Source: Psychroserpens sp041224425
GTDB lineage: Bacteria; Bacteroidota; Bacteroidia; Flavobacteriales; Flavobacteriaceae
NCBI RefSeq assembly: GCF_041224425.1
Contig: NZ_JBGFGL010000080.1
Coordinates: 532,992-596,991, forward strand
Direction: 5' to 3'
Length of the DNA stretch: 64,000 nt
Part shown: piece after piece, positions 1-9,833 of the stretch
Layout: each line of letters begins with the position of its first letter
Numbering within the stretch: the first letter of the stretch is position 1
Position numbers and translations under genes: made by a program
The notes under the pieces: model-generated
What the model was told of the DNA's origin: nothing
Seen by the model: the letters and a program-made list of their open reading frames with translations, nothing else
The model's database searches: none

Positions 1-1664
1 TGTCGCTGGGAATGATGGTTACAATGAACCAACGTTTAGACGCTGAAACCTTATCTGTTGTTGCTGATGAATTTGGATATGAAGTAGATTTCGTAACGGC
101 TGATATTGAAGAGTCTATCGAAGAAGTCGAAGATAAGCCTGAAGATTTAAAACCACGTACTCCAATTGTGACCGTAATGGGTCACGTAGATCATGGTAAG
201 ACGTCGTTATTGGATTATATCCGTAAAGAAAATGTGATTGCAGGTGAGTCTGGTGGTATCACACAACATATTGGAGCTTATGGTGTGAAATTGGATAACG
301 GACAAAAAATAGCATTTCTTGATACACCTGGTCACGAGGCCTTTACGGCAATGCGTGCTCGTGGTGCTCAAGTAACAGATATTGCAATTATTGTGATTGC
401 GGCTGATGATGCCATTATGCCACAAACCAAAGAAGCTATTGCGCATGCCCAAGCGGCAGAGGTGCCAATTGTTTTTGCAATCAACAAAATTGATAAGCCT
501 GGTGCTAATCCCGATAAAGTAAAAGAAGGATTGGCTAATATGAATCTATTGGTTGAAGATTGGGGTGGAAAAATCCAATCCCATGATATTTCAGCCAAGA
601 ATGGTACAGGCGTTAAGGAGTTATTGGAAAAGGTATTGCTTGAAGCCGAATTATTGGAATTGAAAGCTAATCCGAATAAAAGTGCTAATGGTACTGTTGT
701 GGAGGCCTTTTTGGATAAAGGTAGAGGATATGTATCGACTATTTTAGTTCAAGCAGGAACTTTAAGAGTTGGTGATTACGTATTGGCAGGTAAGAACAGT
801 GGTAAAGTGAAGGCTATGCACGATGAGCGTGGAAATGAGGTAAAAGCTGCTGGACCATCAACACCTGTTTCAATTTTAGGATTGGATGGTGCGCCACAAG
901 CTGGTGATAAGTTCAATGTGTTTGAAGATGAACGTGAAGCGAAAACCATCGCTGCAAAACGTACACAATTACAGCGTAAGCAGTCAGTAAGAACGCAACG
1001 TCATATCACTTTAGATGAAATTGGAAGACGTATTGCGTTAGGTGACTTTAAAGAGCTGAATATTATCTTGAAAGGTGACGTGGATGGTTCTGTGGAAGCT
1101 CTAACAGATTCCTTCCAGAAATTATCTACTGATGAAATTCAAGTAAATATCATCCATAAAGGAGTTGGTGCCATTACTGAAAGTGATGTATTGTTGGCAA
1201 CTGCTTCAGATGCTATTATTATTGGATTTAACGTGAGACCAATGGGTAATGCACGTCAAATAGCTGAACAGGAAGAAATAGATATTAGAACCTATTCTAT
1301 TATTTATGATGCTATCAATGATCTTAAAGATGCTATGGAAGGCATGTTATCTCCTGAACTTAAGGAAGAGGTTACAGGTACTGCTGAAATTAGAGAGACC
1401 TTTAAGATTTCTAAGATTGGTACCATTGCTGGATGTATGGTGACTAGTGGTAAGATATACCGCAACTCTGGAATACGATTGATTCGAGATGGTGTTGTTA
1501 TCCATACAGGAGAACTAGTGTCATTGAAGCGTTTCAAGGATGATGTTAAGGAAGTGTCTAAAGGATATGATTGCGGAATGCAACTTAAGAATTACAACGA
1601 TATTCAAATCGATGATGTTCTTGAAGCCTTCCAAGAAGTAGAGGTAAAAAAGAAATTGAAATAA
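1..1664 (+). CDS. infB: Translation initiation factor IF-2 (5' end outside window)
   Basis: Initiation factor IF-2, the GTPase that brings initiator tRNA to the 30S subunit and helps join the 50S. The reading frame is already open at base 3 (codons for S-L-G precede the first ATG), so the ATG at base 12 is internal and the gene starts upstream of the window. About 553 codons are visible. The G domain is clear: GHVDHGKTS (G1), DTPGHEAFT (G3) and NKIDKPGANP (G4), followed by the IF-2 beta-barrel and C-terminal domains. The N-terminal IF2_N region is missing only because of the window edge. A strong hairpin terminator follows the stop and is shared with the convergent gene. Confidence 0.97.
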   Translation, partial: SLGMMVTMNQRLDAETLSVVADEFGYEVDFVTADIEESIEEVEDKPEDLKPRTPIVTVMGHVDHGKTSLLDYIRKENVIAGESGGITQHIGAYGVKLDNGQKIAFLDTPGHEAFTAMRARGAQVTDIAIIVIAADDAIMPQTKEAIAHAQAAEVPIVFAINKIDKPGANPDKVKEGLANMNLLVEDWGGKIQSHDISAKNGTGVKELLEKVLLEAELLELKANPNKSANGTVVEAFLDKGRGYVSTILVQAGTLRVGDYVLAGKNSGKVKAMHDERGNEVKAAGPSTPVSILGLDGAPQAGDKFNVFEDEREAKTIAAKRTQLQRKQSVRTQRHITLDEIGRRIALGDFKELNIILKGDVDGSVEALTDSFQKLSTDEIQVNIIHKGVGAITESDVLLATASDAIIIGFNVRPMGNARQIAEQEEIDIRTYSIIYDAINDLKDAMEGMLSPELKEEVTGTAEIRETFKISKIGTIAGCMVTSGKIYRNSGIRLIRDGVVIHTGELVSLKRFKDDVKEVSKGYDCGMQLKNYNDIQIDDVLEAFQEVEVKKKLK

Positions 1665-1680
1665 AAATTCATCAATAAAA

Positions 1681-1711
1681 AAAGGCGACCAACTTTGGTC
1701 GCCTTTTTTTA
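1681..1711. terminator. Bidirectional hairpin terminator between infB and SPOR gene
   Basis: Perfect stem AAAGGCGACC / GGTCGCCTTT with a six-base loop and T runs on both strands. It lies between the infB stop and the stop of the convergent SPOR gene, so it can end transcription from both sides. Confidence 0.88.
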
Positions 1712-1721
1712 TGCTATACAG

Positions 1722-2105
1722 TTACTTCTTGTCATTTTTGGGTTTAAAAATAAACGCATTGATATATTTTTTTTTGATCTTCAAAAGCGCTTTGTCGGCT
1801 TCTAATCGACTTCTAAAATTGCCCACCCAAATTTTAGTGTTTGGCGAATCATACTCCATGCTTACAGGCCATTCATAATAACTGTCTAAAAATGCCCTTT
1901 TGGCATTTTCTGCTCCAGAACGTGTTCCAGAATAAATTTGGATTTTAAACAAATTAACGGTTTCAATGTCTTTTTTGTATTCCAATAATTTGTCAATATC
2001 GCTATCCTGATCAATGGTTACGGTTCCATCTTGAGAATAGCTCAAAAATGAAAACAAAAACAATGTTAACATTGAAACAAAAACCTTTTTATTAATTCTG
2101 GCCAT
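1722..2105 (-). CDS. Secreted SPOR-domain protein
   Basis: Small exported protein of 127 residues. It has a signal peptide (MARINKKVFVSMLTLFLFSF followed by LSYSQ) and then one compact domain that looks like SPOR: the stretch around NLFKIQIYSGTRSGAENAK, and the later WVGNFRSRLEADKALLKIK, fit the beta-alpha-beta repeat of that family. SPOR domains bind denuded peptidoglycan glycan strands and often sit at division sites. The gene faces infB tail to tail and is divergent from actA. Single SPOR proteins near infB and actA are common in Flavobacteriaceae. The exact role is not known; a cell-wall-binding periplasmic protein is the best inference. Confidence 0.75.
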   Translation of the reverse strand: MARINKKVFVSMLTLFLFSFLSYSQDGTVTIDQDSDIDKLLEYKKDIETVNLFKIQIYSGTRSGAENAKRAFLDSYYEWPVSMEYDSPNTKIWVGNFRSRLEADKALLKIKKKYINAFIFKPKNDKK

Positions 2106-2259
2106 AACTTTAAATTTTATACAAAGAAAATGATTTTTTTTAAGAGCTAACCCATTCGCTATAAATAGACAACGATTTTAAGGTTTAAAATCTTATTTAG
2201 AATCTTTATAAATTAACTATTAACACTTCACTAACATTTCGCAAATCCACTTTAAGTGT

Positions 2260-2267
2260 TATTTTTG
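2260..2267 (+). promoter_or_regulatory. -7 element of the act-cox operon
   Basis: TATTTTTG matches the Bacteroidota -7 consensus TAnnTTTG. It predicts a transcript start near 2273. That lies downstream of the first in-frame start at 2256 and so rules out that start for actA. I see no good -33 TTG at the usual distance. Confidence 0.55.
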
Positions 2268-2348
2268 CGTGAGATTTTACAAACGTTTTTTTCAAATTCT
2301 TTGATGAAAAAATCATACCAAAGTTTAGAAGATAATTCAACTAACACT

Positions 2349-3647
2349 ATGATACAGGTGATATACCGTAAACTAACATCAAATTTTCTCAATTTAGGGT
2401 TAGTTTTTTTACTCACGATTTCCACCTCACTTACTGCCCAAGAAGGTGATCCTGCAAAAGGTAAGACTATATTTAATACACAGTGTGCTGCATGTCACCA
2501 GTTAGATAGAAAAATGACTGGACCTGCGTTACGTAACGTGGAAGCGCGTCTTGCTGAGGAGCAAGGGTTAGATCGTGAATGGTTAAACAAATGGATTCGA
2601 AACAGTGCTGGGTTAATCGCTACTGGAGATGCTTACGCAAACCAGATTTTCAACGAGTACAACAAAACACCGATGACTCCTTTCCCGCAGTTGACAGATC
2701 AAGATATTTCAGATATTTTGGCCTATACAGCTCAACCAAAACCAGAGCCTGTTGAAGTTAACGGAGGTGGAGGCGAAGGCGGTTCACAGTCTGAAACAGG
2801 TATTTCAAATAAACTTATTTTAGGAGCTTTAGCAATTTTATTTGCCTTGTTGGGCATGGCCTTGATTTTGGTTCGTAGAACATTAAATCGTTTTGCAGAA
2901 GCAAAAGGCATTGATATTACACATGAAGACAAAACCGTTCCAATCTGGAAAGCATTTGTTCAGAACCAATTCTTAGTATTGGTGTCTGTTATCTTCCTGT
3001 TACTGGCAAGTGCTTATTTTGTGTACGGTTACTTATCTCAAATTGGAGTAGATCAAGGTTACGAACCTGTGCAGCCGATTCACTATTCTCATAGAATACA
3101 CGCTGGAGACAATGGTATCGATTGTAAGTATTGCCACTCTTCGGCTAGAGTTAGTAAGCATTCAGGTATTCCATCATTGAACATCTGTATGAACTGCCAT
3201 AAATCAATTTATCAAGTTGCAGAGGAAACGCAAGCAGAAGGGTTGAAAGAATATGGTATTGATTACAATGCTGAAATCAAGAAACTGTATGCGGCTGTAG
3301 GTTGGGATGATACAGAGCAAAAATATACTGGTGAAACAAAGCCTGTAAAATGGGTGCGAATTCATAATCTGCCTGACTTCGCATACTTTAATCACTCACA
3401 GCACGTATCTGTAGCTGGTGTTGAGTGCCAAACATGTCATGGACCTGTTGAGGAAATGGAAGTGATGTATCAATATTCACCACTAACCATGGGATGGTGT
3501 ATCAATTGTCACAGAGAAACAGAAGTAAATGTTAAGGATAACGCTTACTATACGAAAATACATGAAGAGTTATCTAAAAAATATGGTGTAGAAAAGTTAA
3601 CAGCTGCTCAAATGGGTGGTTTGGAATGCGGAAAGTGCCATTATTAA
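2349..3647 (+). CDS. actA: Alternative complex III subunit ActA (multihaem cytochrome c)
   Basis: Multihaem c-type cytochrome subunit of alternative complex III, the quinol:electron-acceptor oxidoreductase that replaces cytochrome bc1 in many Bacteroidota. Six CxxCH haem sites are visible: an N-terminal class I type site (residues 46-50, CAACH) and five in the C-terminal pentahaem part (near 259, 280, 360, 384 and 427). Two hydrophobic segments lie between the two parts. The frame is open from 2256, but I place the start at the ATG at 2349 because it opens directly into a signal peptide ending LTAQ, and because the promoter -7 element overlaps the earlier start. ATG 2304 is an alternative. 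First gene of the actABCDEF-coxBA operon; 432 residues. Confidence 0.92.
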   Translation: MIQVIYRKLTSNFLNLGLVFLLTISTSLTAQEGDPAKGKTIFNTQCAACHQLDRKMTGPALRNVEARLAEEQGLDREWLNKWIRNSAGLIATGDAYANQIFNEYNKTPMTPFPQLTDQDISDILAYTAQPKPEPVEVNGGGGEGGSQSETGISNKLILGALAILFALLGMALILVRRTLNRFAEAKGIDITHEDKTVPIWKAFVQNQFLVLVSVIFLLLASAYFVYGYLSQIGVDQGYEPVQPIHYSHRIHAGDNGIDCKYCHSSARVSKHSGIPSLNICMNCHKSIYQVAEETQAEGLKEYGIDYNAEIKKLYAAVGWDDTEQKYTGETKPVKWVRIHNLPDFAYFNHSQHVSVAGVECQTCHGPVEEMEVMYQYSPLTMGWCINCHRETEVNVKDNAYYTKIHEELSKKYGVEKLTAAQMGGLECGKCHY

Positions 3648-3679
3648 AAGTTTAATACGAAGTAATTCAATTATATCAT

Positions 3680-6600
3680 ATGTCATCAAACAAGAAATAC
3701 TGGAAAAGTGTTGAAGAGCTGAACGATAACAGTTCTATTGTTGAGACGCTAAAGCAGAATGAATTTGTCAATGAGATTCCTACAGATGAATTTTTAGGTA
3801 ATAAAACATCTCTAGAATCTTCTTCTACGACACGTCGTGACTTTCTTAAATATGTAGGGTTTAGTACTGCAGCTGCTTCCTTGGCAGCTTGTGAAGGACC
3901 AGTAATCAAATCGATACCATACGTTGTGCAACCTGAGGAAATCATTCCAGGTGTTGCCAACTACTATGCAACAACTATTGCTGATGGTTATGATTTCGCT
4001 AGTGTTTTGGTTAAGACCAGAGAAGGTCGCCCTATTAAAATTGAAAACAATGATTTAGCATCCACTAATGGAAGTGCCAATGCTAGAGTCAATGCTTCAG
4101 TTTTAGGTTTATATGATATTATGAGAGTAAAGTCTCCTATGAAAGGAGAGAATGCTATTTCTTGGTCAACATTTGATGTAGAAGTTGGTCAAGCTTTAAA
4201 AGATATTCAAGCTTCTGGAAAGCCAATCGTGTTGTTGACTCAGACTTATGCAAGTCCGTCAACTTCAAAACTAATTTCTGAATTCGCTAATAAATACGGA
4301 AATGTTCGTCATGTCATTTATGATGCTGTTTCTGAATCTGCTGCTTTAGATGCTTTTGAAGGGAAGTACGGAGAACGTGGCTTAGCTAATTATGACTTTT
4401 CAAAAGCAACAACTATTGTTTCTGTTGGAGCTGATTTCCTAGGAGATTGGCAAGGTGGCGGATTTGATTCTGGTTATGCTAAGGGACGTGTGCCTAAAAA
4501 TGGCAAGATGTCTAGACATATTCAGTTTGAATCCAATATGTCATTATCAGGTGCCAATGCCGATAAGCGTGTGCCTTTAACTCCAAGTCAACAAAAACTT
4601 GCCTTGGCTAAATTGTATAGCTTAGTGGTTGGTGGTTCTGCCTCTGTAGAGTTACCAGAGCACATTAATCAAGCTGTTCAAAATGCAGCTAACGAATTAA
4701 AGAAAGCTGGAAGCAATGGTGTTTTGGTTACAGGTATTCAAGATGTTAATGCACAAACTGTAGCCTTAGCTATCAATGAATCTTTAAGCAGCAAGGCTTT
4801 TGATCCTAAGACGCCAATAAAAACAAGACAAGGTAATGCTAAATATGTATCGAGTTTAGTTGCCGATATGAAAGCTGGAAAAGTTGGTGCTATTCTTATG
4901 AATGGCGTGAACCCAATGTATACTTTGCCTAATGCAGCTGATTTTGCTGAAGGTTTAGAAAAAACAGACTTGTCTGTAAGCTTTACAATGAAGGCCGATG
5001 AAACATCTTCATTGTGTGATTACATTGCTGCTACACCTCACTACTTAGAATCTTGGGGAGATGTTGAAATGAAAAAAGGTCATTTCAGTGTGATGCAACC
5101 AACGATTCGTCCATTGTTTGATACAAGACAATTTCAAGATACCTTATTAAAGTGGACCGATAACGATAAAACCTATCGTGAATATATGAAAGAGGTTTGG
5201 GGTTCTTCTATTTTAGGGGCAAGCTCATTTAATAAGGCTGTTCAAGATGGTGTATATGTACCTGGAGTTTTTGGAAGTGGACCAAATGGATCTTCTTCTC
5301 AAACGGTTACAACATCTGAGTTGAAAGATAAGAAAGATAGAACCTTTGTTGGAGGTATTATTCATGATGTTGCCGTTGGTGTCGGACTTAAAGAGGAAGA
5401 CAAAGACGAATACGTAACAACGACTACAACTACCTCAAGAAGTTCAAACAATACAGCTACTGCAACAGCAGTTTCAGCTGGAGCTGCTGCAAGAGCATTG
5501 GCGTCTTCAGCAAGTACTTCAGGAATGGAGTTGCAATTGTATGCTAAAACAGGAATGGGAGATGGTCAACAAGCCAATAACCCTTGGTTGCAAGAGTTTC
5601 CTGATCCAATAACTAGAACATCTTGGGATAACTATTTAACAGTATCTTCTGCTGATGCCGAATCTTTAGGATTGGTTAATGAGCACGAAGCTACTGGAGC
5701 TTTAAACGGAAGTTATGCCAATGTAACTGTTAATGGTGTCACGGTTAAGAATGTGCCAGTTATCATTCAACCAGGTCAAGCAAAAGGGTCTGTCGGACTT
5801 TCTTTTGGATATGGTAGAACAGCTGGATTAAAAGATGAAATGAAAACAGGTGTTAACGCCTACCCTTTATATCAAGACTTCAATAATGCACAAAGCGTGA
5901 CCGTTGAAAAAGCCACTGGAATGCATGAGTTTGCTTGTGTTCAGTTGCAAAACACCTTGATGGGACGTGGCGATATCATAAGAGAAACAACACTTGAGAT
6001 ATTCAATACTAAAGATAAGAATTACTGGAATCCAATTCCAAAAGTGTCATTAAACCACGTTGAAACTCCTGTAACATCTCCAGAAGTTGATTTATGGGAT
6101 GAATTCGATCGTTCGGTTGGACATCACTTTAACTTGTCTATCGATTTAAATGCCTGTACAGGATGTGGCGCATGTGTGATTGCATGTCATGCTGAAAACA
6201 ACGTTCCTGTAGTTGGTAAGGAAGAAGTAAGACGCAGTAGAGATATGCACTGGTTGCGTATTGACAGATATTATTCTTCGGAAGATACCTTCAAAGAAGA
6301 TAATGAGAAAAAAGATGGCTTCTCTGGTTTGTCAGGAGACAAAGGATCGCTTGGTGGATTTGGAGAATTAGAACATCCAGCGGATAATCCTCAAGTTGCG
6401 TTCCAGCCAGTTATGTGTCAGCACTGTAACCACGCACCTTGTGAAACCGTTTGTCCTGTGGCAGCAACATCACATGGTCGTCAAGGTCAAAACCATATGG
6501 CATACAACAGATGTGTTGGTACGAGATATTGCGCGAACAACTGTCCGTATAAAGTGAGACGATTCAACTGGTTCTTATATGCTCAAAATGATGAGTTCGA

Positions 6601-6940
6601 TTACCACATGAATGATGATCTTGGTCGTATGGTGTTGAATCCAGATGTTGTGGTACGTTCTCGTGGTGTGATGGAAAAATGTTCAATGTGTATCCAAAAA
6701 ACACAGAAAACAATTCTGGATGCTAAACGCGACGGAAGAGAAATTAAGGATGGAGAATTCCAAACAGCATGTTCTGCAGCTTGTAGTAGTGGCGCAATGG
6801 TATTTGGAGATATCAATGATAAAGAGAGTAAAGTTGCAAAACTTTTGAAAGATGATCGTATGTATCACTTACTGGAAAGTGTCGGTACTAAACCTAATGT
6901 TCAGTACCATGTTAAAGTGAGAAATACAACTGAAGCATAA
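3680..6940 (+). CDS. actB: Alternative complex III subunit ActB (molybdopterin-like / iron-sulphur)
   Basis: Large periplasmic subunit of alternative complex III, 1086 residues. A Tat-type motif TTRRDFLKYVGFS lies near residues 50-62 and is followed by AAASLAAC, so the protein is probably exported folded. The first two thirds resemble a molybdopterin oxidoreductase; in this family the domain does not carry the cofactor. The last third is a ferredoxin-type domain with four cysteine clusters: CTGCGACVIAC (from about residue 826), CQHCNHAPCETVCP, CVGTRYCANNCP and CSMC with the later CSAAC. These fit one 3Fe-4S and three 4Fe-4S centres that pass electrons toward ActA. It follows actA by 32 bases. 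Confidence 0.94.
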   Translation: MSSNKKYWKSVEELNDNSSIVETLKQNEFVNEIPTDEFLGNKTSLESSSTTRRDFLKYVGFSTAAASLAACEGPVIKSIPYVVQPEEIIPGVANYYATTIADGYDFASVLVKTREGRPIKIENNDLASTNGSANARVNASVLGLYDIMRVKSPMKGENAISWSTFDVEVGQALKDIQASGKPIVLLTQTYASPSTSKLISEFANKYGNVRHVIYDAVSESAALDAFEGKYGERGLANYDFSKATTIVSVGADFLGDWQGGGFDSGYAKGRVPKNGKMSRHIQFESNMSLSGANADKRVPLTPSQQKLALAKLYSLVVGGSASVELPEHINQAVQNAANELKKAGSNGVLVTGIQDVNAQTVALAINESLSSKAFDPKTPIKTRQGNAKYVSSLVADMKAGKVGAILMNGVNPMYTLPNAADFAEGLEKTDLSVSFTMKADETSSLCDYIAATPHYLESWGDVEMKKGHFSVMQPTIRPLFDTRQFQDTLLKWTDNDKTYREYMKEVWGSSILGASSFNKAVQDGVYVPGVFGSGPNGSSSQTVTTSELKDKKDRTFVGGIIHDVAVGVGLKEEDKDEYVTTTTTTSRSSNNTATATAVSAGAAARALASSASTSGMELQLYAKTGMGDGQQANNPWLQEFPDPITRTSWDNYLTVSSADAESLGLVNEHEATGALNGSYANVTVNGVTVKNVPVIIQPGQAKGSVGLSFGYGRTAGLKDEMKTGVNAYPLYQDFNNAQSVTVEKATGMHEFACVQLQNTLMGRGDIIRETTLEIFNTKDKNYWNPIPKVSLNHVETPVTSPEVDLWDEFDRSVGHHFNLSIDLNACTGCGACVIACHAENNVPVVGKEEVRRSRDMHWLRIDRYYSSEDTFKEDNEKKDGFSGLSGDKGSLGGFGELEHPADNPQVAFQPVMCQHCNHAPCETVCPVAATSHGRQGQNHMAYNRCVGTRYCANNCPYKVRRFNWFLYAQNDEFDYHMNDDLGRMVLNPDVVVRSRGVMEKCSMCIQKTQKTILDAKRDGREIKDGEFQTACSAACSSGAMVFGDINDKESKVAKLLKDDRMYHLLESVGTKPNVQYHVKVRNTTEA

Positions 6941-6970
6941 AAATTAATTAAGAAACAATTATAACAGATT

Positions 6971-8704
6971 ATGGCGTCTCATTACGAAGCACCTATTAGA
7001 AGACCCTTAGTTACCGGAGAGAAATCCTATCATGATGTATCGATTGATGTGGCCGCTCCAGTAGAAGGTAAAGCGAATAAATCGTGGTGGATTGTATTTT
7101 CAATTTCATTGGTAGCTTTCCTTTGGGGAATTGGGTGTATCATATACACGATATCAACAGGTATCGGAACTTGGGGTTTAAATAAAACCGTTGGTTGGGC
7201 TTGGGATATTACTAACTTCGTTTGGTGGGTTGGTATTGGTCACGCAGGAACTTTGATTTCTGCCGTACTTTTACTGTTCCGTCAAAAATGGAGAATGGCA
7301 ATTAACCGTTCTGCAGAGGCAATGACAATTTTCTCTGTTGTTCAAGCAGGTCTTTTCCCAATTATTCACATGGGTCGTCCATGGTTAGGTTACTGGGTAT
7401 TACCAATTCCAAACCAATTTGGTTCCCTTTGGGTAAACTTTAACTCACCATTACTTTGGGACGTATTTGCAATCTCAACGTATTTATCGGTGTCATTGGT
7501 GTTCTGGTGGACAGGTCTTTTGCCAGATTTCGCTATGATTCGTGATCGTGCTGTTAAGCCTTTCCAAAAGAAAATCTATTCCTTATTAAGTTTTGGATGG
7601 ACTGGTAGAGCTAAAGATTGGCAACGTTTTGAAGAAGTATCATTAGTCCTTGCCGGTTTAGCGACACCTCTTGTACTTTCAGTACATACAATTGTATCCT
7701 TTGACTTCGCAACGTCTGTAATTCCTGGATGGCATACGACCATATTCCCTCCATACTTCGTTGCTGGAGCGATTTTCTCTGGATTCGCGATGGTAAATAC
7801 TTTATTGATTATCATGCGTAAAGTATGTAACCTTGAAGATTATATCACAGTGCAACACATCGAATTGATGAACATTGTCATCATGATTACAGGTTCAATT
7901 GTTGGTGTGGCTTATATTACTGAATTATTTATTGCATGGTATTCTGGAGTTGAGTACGAACAGTATGCGTTCTTAAACAGAGCAACAGGTCCTTACGCTT
8001 GGGCATATTGGGCCATGATGACCTGTAACGTATTTTCTCCTCAGTTCATGTGGTTCAAAAAATTACGTACAAGTATCATGTTCTCATTCTTTATCTCTAT
8101 TGTGGTAAACATCGGAATGTGGTTCGAGCGTTTTGTGATTATCGTTACCTCTTTGCATAGAGATTACCTGCCATCATCATGGACGATGTTCTCACCAACA
8201 TTTGTTGACATTGGAATTTTCATCGGAACCATCGGATTCTTCTTTGTATTGTTCTTGTTATACTCTCGAACGTTCCCTGTGATTGCGCAAGCGGAAGTAA
8301 AGACAATTTTGAAATCATCTGGACAACGTTATAAGAATATAAGAGAACGAGGCGATAGTTTAGTTGGAACAGGTGCAGATGAAAGAACCTCAGTACATAA
8401 ATTACCTAAGGAAACAGCTGAATCACATTTAACGGTTGACAATTCAGATAAAATCAATAGTTTGTTGTCAACAGTTGGGTCTTTTGATTCTAAAACTGAA
8501 ACTGCCGATGATTTAAAGAAGATCAGTGGTGTAGGTCCAAAAATGGAAGAAGCGTTAAACAGTATTGGAATCTATACCTTCCAACAGGTAAGCAAGATGA
8601 CCAAAAAAGAATACGATTTAATTGATGAGATCACAGGATTATTCCCAGGAAGAGCGGAACGTGATGATTGGTCTGGTCAAGCTAAAAAATTAATAAACAA
8701 ATAG
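6971..8704 (+). CDS. actC: Alternative complex III subunit ActC (NrfD-like quinol-binding) with HhH tail
   Basis: NrfD/PsrC-type integral membrane subunit of alternative complex III, expected to hold a quinol site. About ten hydrophobic helices are visible in the first 450 residues, with family-like sequence such as IHMGRPWLGYW and NFVWWVGIGHAGT. After a polar linker, the last 65 or so residues (from about 512) form a separate soluble domain: DDLKKISGVGPKMEEALNSI and, near the end, FPGRAERDDWSGQAKK. That is a helix-hairpin-helix type fold otherwise seen in DNA-binding proteins and as tails on other Bacteroidota proteins. The 577-residue length exceeds the core family because of this tail. It lies 30 bases after actB and 3 bases before actD. 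Confidence 0.93.
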   Translation: MASHYEAPIRRPLVTGEKSYHDVSIDVAAPVEGKANKSWWIVFSISLVAFLWGIGCIIYTISTGIGTWGLNKTVGWAWDITNFVWWVGIGHAGTLISAVLLLFRQKWRMAINRSAEAMTIFSVVQAGLFPIIHMGRPWLGYWVLPIPNQFGSLWVNFNSPLLWDVFAISTYLSVSLVFWWTGLLPDFAMIRDRAVKPFQKKIYSLLSFGWTGRAKDWQRFEEVSLVLAGLATPLVLSVHTIVSFDFATSVIPGWHTTIFPPYFVAGAIFSGFAMVNTLLIIMRKVCNLEDYITVQHIELMNIVIMITGSIVGVAYITELFIAWYSGVEYEQYAFLNRATGPYAWAYWAMMTCNVFSPQFMWFKKLRTSIMFSFFISIVVNIGMWFERFVIIVTSLHRDYLPSSWTMFSPTFVDIGIFIGTIGFFFVLFLLYSRTFPVIAQAEVKTILKSSGQRYKNIRERGDSLVGTGADERTSVHKLPKETAESHLTVDNSDKINSLLSTVGSFDSKTETADDLKKISGVGPKMEEALNSIGIYTFQQVSKMTKKEYDLIDEITGLFPGRAERDDWSGQAKKLINK

Positions 8705-8707
8705 TAC

Positions 8708-9238
8708 ATGGAAGCTTCAAAAGTAATTCACGCTATTTACAATGATGATGATATTTTAATGGCTGCCGTTAAAAAGGTAAAAGCTGAAAAACATCACATT
8801 GAAGAAGTCTATACACCTTTTCCGGTTCACGGATTAGACAAAGCCATGGGATTGGCTCCAACACGAATTGCCATTACATCATTCTTATACGGATGTGTTG
8901 GTTTGACGGTTGCTATTGTGATGATGAATTTTATCATGATTCAAGATTGGCCGCAGAATATAGGTGGAAAACCTAGTTTCAGTTATTTGGAGAACATGCC
9001 AGCTTTCGTACCAATTATGTTTGAGCTTACGGTATTTTTTGCCGCTCACCTTATGGTGATTACATTCTATTTAAGAAGTAGAATGTGGCCTTTCAAAAAT
9101 GCTGAAAATCCAGATCCTAGAACTACTGACGATCATTTCCTTATGGAAATACCAGTGCATGGAAATGAAAAGGAATTGACCAATTTACTTAGGGATACTG
9201 GAGCAGTGGAGATTAATTTAATTGATAAAGCACATTAA
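8708..9238 (+). CDS. actD: Alternative complex III subunit ActD (DUF3341)
   Basis: DUF3341-family membrane subunit of alternative complex III, 176 residues. A cytoplasmic N-terminal part of about 55 residues is followed by two transmembrane helices (TRIAITSFLYGCVGLTVAIV, then FVPIMFELTVFFAAHLMVIT) and a short polar tail. The motif YTPFPVHGLDKAMGL is typical of the family. The gene lies between actC and actE with gaps of 3 and 9 bases, so it is surely co-transcribed. Its job is structural: it helps anchor the complex. Confidence 0.92.
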   Translation: MEASKVIHAIYNDDDILMAAVKKVKAEKHHIEEVYTPFPVHGLDKAMGLAPTRIAITSFLYGCVGLTVAIVMMNFIMIQDWPQNIGGKPSFSYLENMPAFVPIMFELTVFFAAHLMVITFYLRSRMWPFKNAENPDPRTTDDHFLMEIPVHGNEKELTNLLRDTGAVEINLIDKAH

Positions 9239-9247
9239 TTTATTCAG

Positions 9248-9808
9248 ATGAAAAGCATATTTAAAATAGCAATAGTATTAACGGTATTTGCAAGCATTAT
9301 GTCTTGTAAAAAAGACTCAAGGCCTAATTACCAGTTTATGCCAAACATGTATGAGCCTGTTGGTTATGAAGCTTATGCCGAGTCTGATGCGTTTGCTAAT
9401 GGTGTAGAAGCACAATTGCCAGCAGAAGGAACCATACCAAGAGGTGGACACCTGCCTTTTGAATATGAAAATACAACTGAAGGTTATGATTTGGCTAAGA
9501 GTTCTTTGATGAGTCCGTTAGATTCAACTCAAGTGGATTCTGAAAGAGGAAAGGAACTATATGATATCTATTGTGGGATTTGTCATGGAAACAAAGGTGA
9601 CGGTCAAGGTAAATTAGTAAAGCGAGAGAAGATTTTAGGGGTTCCTAGTTATGCAGATGCAGGAAGAGCGATTACCGAAGGAAGCATTTACCACACTGTA
9701 TATTATGGGAAAAATGCCATGGGATCATACGCTAATCAGTTAAATGAAGAAGAGCGTTGGCAAGTGGTAGATTACGTTTTAAATTTAAAAGCGGATCTAG
9801 AAAAATAA
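9248..9808 (+). CDS. actE: Alternative complex III subunit ActE (monohaem cytochrome c lipoprotein)
   Basis: Small c-type cytochrome of alternative complex III, 186 residues. The N-terminus is a lipoprotein signal with lipobox SIMSC, so the protein should be tethered by its acylated cysteine. One haem site CGICH lies at residues 109-113, and a plausible Met ligand sits in the NAMGSYANQL stretch. The segment RGKELYDIYCGICHGNKGDG is a standard class I cytochrome c core. In this complex ActE passes electrons out toward the oxidase. It sits in the operon between actD and actF. Confidence 0.93.
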   Translation: MKSIFKIAIVLTVFASIMSCKKDSRPNYQFMPNMYEPVGYEAYAESDAFANGVEAQLPAEGTIPRGGHLPFEYENTTEGYDLAKSSLMSPLDSTQVDSERGKELYDIYCGICHGNKGDGQGKLVKREKILGVPSYADAGRAITEGSIYHTVYYGKNAMGSYANQLNEEERWQVVDYVLNLKADLEK

Positions 9809-9833
9809 CATAGATTAAGATTAGACACAGGAT

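Noticed and set aside
12..14. ATG near the window start as the start of infB
   Set aside because: The frame is open upstream and the residues before it continue the conserved IF-2 sequence, so the gene is cut by the window edge.
2256..2348. N-terminal extension of ActA from 2256
   Set aside because: The promoter -7 element overlaps this stretch, and the signal peptide begins at the ATG at 2349.
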